NCBI GenBank assembly: GCA_964543125.1
Contig: CAZIWX010000128.1
Coordinates: 1 to 6,717 of the forward strand
Direction: 5' to 3'
Length of the DNA: 6,717 nucleotides
Source: CAZIWX01 sp964543125
Lineage (GTDB): Bacteria > Fidelibacterota > UBA8477
Shown here: one piece after another, positions 6,159-6,717 of the stretch
Layout: each line of letters starts with the position of its first letter
Position numbering within the stretch: the stretch's first letter is position 1
The notes under the pieces: generated by a model
Databases searched by the model: none
Told to the model about the DNA's origin: nothing
Seen by the model: only the letters and a program-made list of their open reading frames with translations
Translations under genes and position numbers: made by a program

Positions 6159-6384
6159 TCCCCGGTAAGACAATAAAAAGACCGGGTCCCGGGCATGACC
6201 TTAAACCGCCTGTTTTTTTATTCTTTTACTCATAGTGGATTATTTCGGGTTACCTAACATTTGTCAGACACATGTATTCCCCGAGCCACGGCCAGATCAA
6301 ACGACTCAATCAATGTGCGAGTATAAATATCGCATCCTATAATCCACAGTACCGACGCAACGTGTTCCGGTCGTCTCCGCCGGG

Positions 6385-6432
6385 GCTTTTATTTATGTAG
6401 CCGATAGACTTAAGCTATTGCGTAAATAAAGC
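6385..6432. repeat. Extended inverted repeat (candidate RNA hairpin)
   Basis: Arms GCTTTTATTTATG (6385-6397) and CGTAAATAAAGC (6421-6432) pair over 12 positions with one bulged T and one G-U. Inside the loop TAGC (6398-6401) can pair with GCTA (6414-6417). It is not followed by a T run, so it is not a terminator on the plus strand. Confidence 0.5.
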
Positions 6433-6457
6433 TGTGTTAAAATACCGTCAAAGAATA

Positions 6458-6482
6458 TGTCATTGAGTGTCACGATTTGTCA
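6458..6482. repeat. Three TGTCA direct repeats, 10-bp period
   Basis: TGTCA occurs at 6458-6462, 6468-6472 and 6478-6482, exactly one helical turn apart, with CGTCA at 6446-6450 as a weaker fourth. Such phasing is the arrangement used by direct-repeat binding regulators (PhoB-type sites use TGTCA units at 11 bp). No regulator is shown here. Confidence 0.4.
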
Positions 6483-6516
6483 CTTTAAGGCTGCCCAACC
6501 AAGACCTCTACAACAC

Positions 6517-6547
6517 AAAAAGCCCCTTGAAAAACAAGGGGCTTTTT
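6517..6547. terminator. Perfect bidirectional intrinsic terminator
   Basis: AAAAAGCCCCTTG (6517-6529) and CAAGGGGCTTTTT (6535-6547) form a 13-bp perfect stem around AAAAA. It gives a GC-rich stem followed by a T tract in both directions. On the minus strand it starts 4 nt after the tRNA-Lys 3' end and so ends that transcript. On the plus strand it ends any transcript from the O2 or 6338 region. Confidence 0.88.
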
Positions 6548-6551
6548 GATG

Positions 6552-6624
<73 letters not shown>

Positions 6625-6662
6625 ATTTTCAAACTGTACTTCCTTTTTGAGGGAGCGAGCCT

Positions 6663-6717
6663 AGTCAGCTGCTCTACTCCCGATGGCTATCGGGAAGCTA
6701 GCGGTGCATTTTCAAAC
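6663..6717 (-). pseudogene. Partial tRNA-Lys copy interrupted in the D-arm by a palindrome
   Basis: Bases 6663-6677 repeat 6592-6606 exactly (15 bp, AGTCAGCTGCTCTAC), and 6697-6717 repeat 6614-6634 exactly (21 bp, including 10 bp of 5' flank). The 7 bases between them in the tRNA (CAATTGA) are replaced by 19 bases holding a perfect hairpin. No 3' half follows: beyond the anticodon stem the sequence is unrelated. It is therefore a broken tRNA copy, in the same orientation and upstream of the intact gene. The match runs to the window edge, so the copy may continue. Confidence 0.75.
6678..6695. repeat. 18-bp palindromic element inside the tRNA copy
   Basis: TCCCGAT (6678-6684), loop GGCT, ATCGGGA (6689-6695): a perfect 7-bp inverted repeat with a tetraloop. 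It occurs once in the window. Its form resembles small dispersed palindromes seen in some bacterial genomes, but copy number cannot be judged here. Confidence 0.65.

Larger units (their letters stand above)
6159..6516. other. Gene-free stretch with regulatory-looking structure
   Basis: No coding frame of note on either strand and no match to tmRNA, RNase P or SRP RNA hallmarks. It contains a T7 run at 6212-6218 with only a poor stem before it. It also holds an isolated TATAAT (6338-6343), a bulged hairpin at 6385-6432, and three TGTCA repeats at 6458-6482. It ends at a strong terminator. Confidence 0.5.

Noticed and set aside
6160..6218. Terminator around CCCGGT...ACCGGG and the T7 run
   Set aside because: The best stems (CCCGGT 6161-6166 with ACCGGG; GGTC with GACC) are either separated from the T run by more than 10 nt or only 4 bp long.
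6095..6235. 46-codon frame from ATG 6095
   Set aside because: The ribosome site abuts the start codon, and the composition (Pro-rich middle, Phe-rich end) looks random. The ATG at 6102 is better placed.
6159..6516. tmRNA or other housekeeping RNA in the gap of about 360 bases
   Set aside because: Neither strand has the tRNA-like TTCGA arm, tag reading frame, or conserved RNase P/SRP motifs.

Overview
The window looks like a chromosomal fragment from a Gram-negative bacterium of the FCB (Fibrobacterota-Chlorobiota-Bacteroidota) superphylum, probably one of its less-studied lineages. The evidence is two outer-membrane barrel proteins of the PorV/PorQ type and an exported beta-propeller protein with a C-terminal FlgD/type IX secretion (T9SS)-like sorting domain. 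Base composition is mixed and Shine-Dalgarno sequences are common. The tRNA gene has no encoded CCA. The sequence alone does not give a phylum or species.

Layout. (1) Positions 27-3501, plus strand: three tightly packed genes (propeller protein, PorV-like barrel, PorQ-like barrel) whose start codons overlap the preceding stop. They end at an intrinsic terminator at 3505-3534 and read as one operon for the cell envelope or T9SS. (2) Positions 3643-4626, minus strand and convergent: an aldo/keto reductase with all four catalytic residues and an operator-like palindrome upstream. (3) Positions 4714-5204: a gap without an intact gene. It holds a possible decayed gene end on the minus strand and a promoter for the next gene. 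(4) Positions 5205-5627: an unrecognised four-helix membrane protein with a very strong ribosome site. (5) Positions 5720-6004: an ArsR/SmtB-family repressor whose -10 box lies inside a perfect 9+6+9 palindrome. A diverged second copy of that palindrome sits just after the gene, ahead of about 500 bases without a normal gene. (6) Positions 6159-6516: no gene recognised, but an isolated -10 box, a bulged hairpin, three TGTCA repeats 10 bp apart, and then a perfect bidirectional terminator. (7) Positions 6552-6624, minus strand: tRNA-Lys(CUU). Beyond it, running to the window edge, is a partial copy of its 5' half in which the D-arm is replaced by an 18-bp palindrome.

How they fit. The first three genes plausibly act together at the outer membrane. 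A propeller plus a sorting domain beside a PorQ-like barrel recalls PorZ, the known partner of PorQ, although assignment to the T9SS attachment complex is inference. The ArsR protein probably represses itself and whatever is read from the second operator. I see no conventional target gene there, so the most interesting open questions are the ArsR-controlled gene-poor segment and the palindrome-interrupted tRNA copy.
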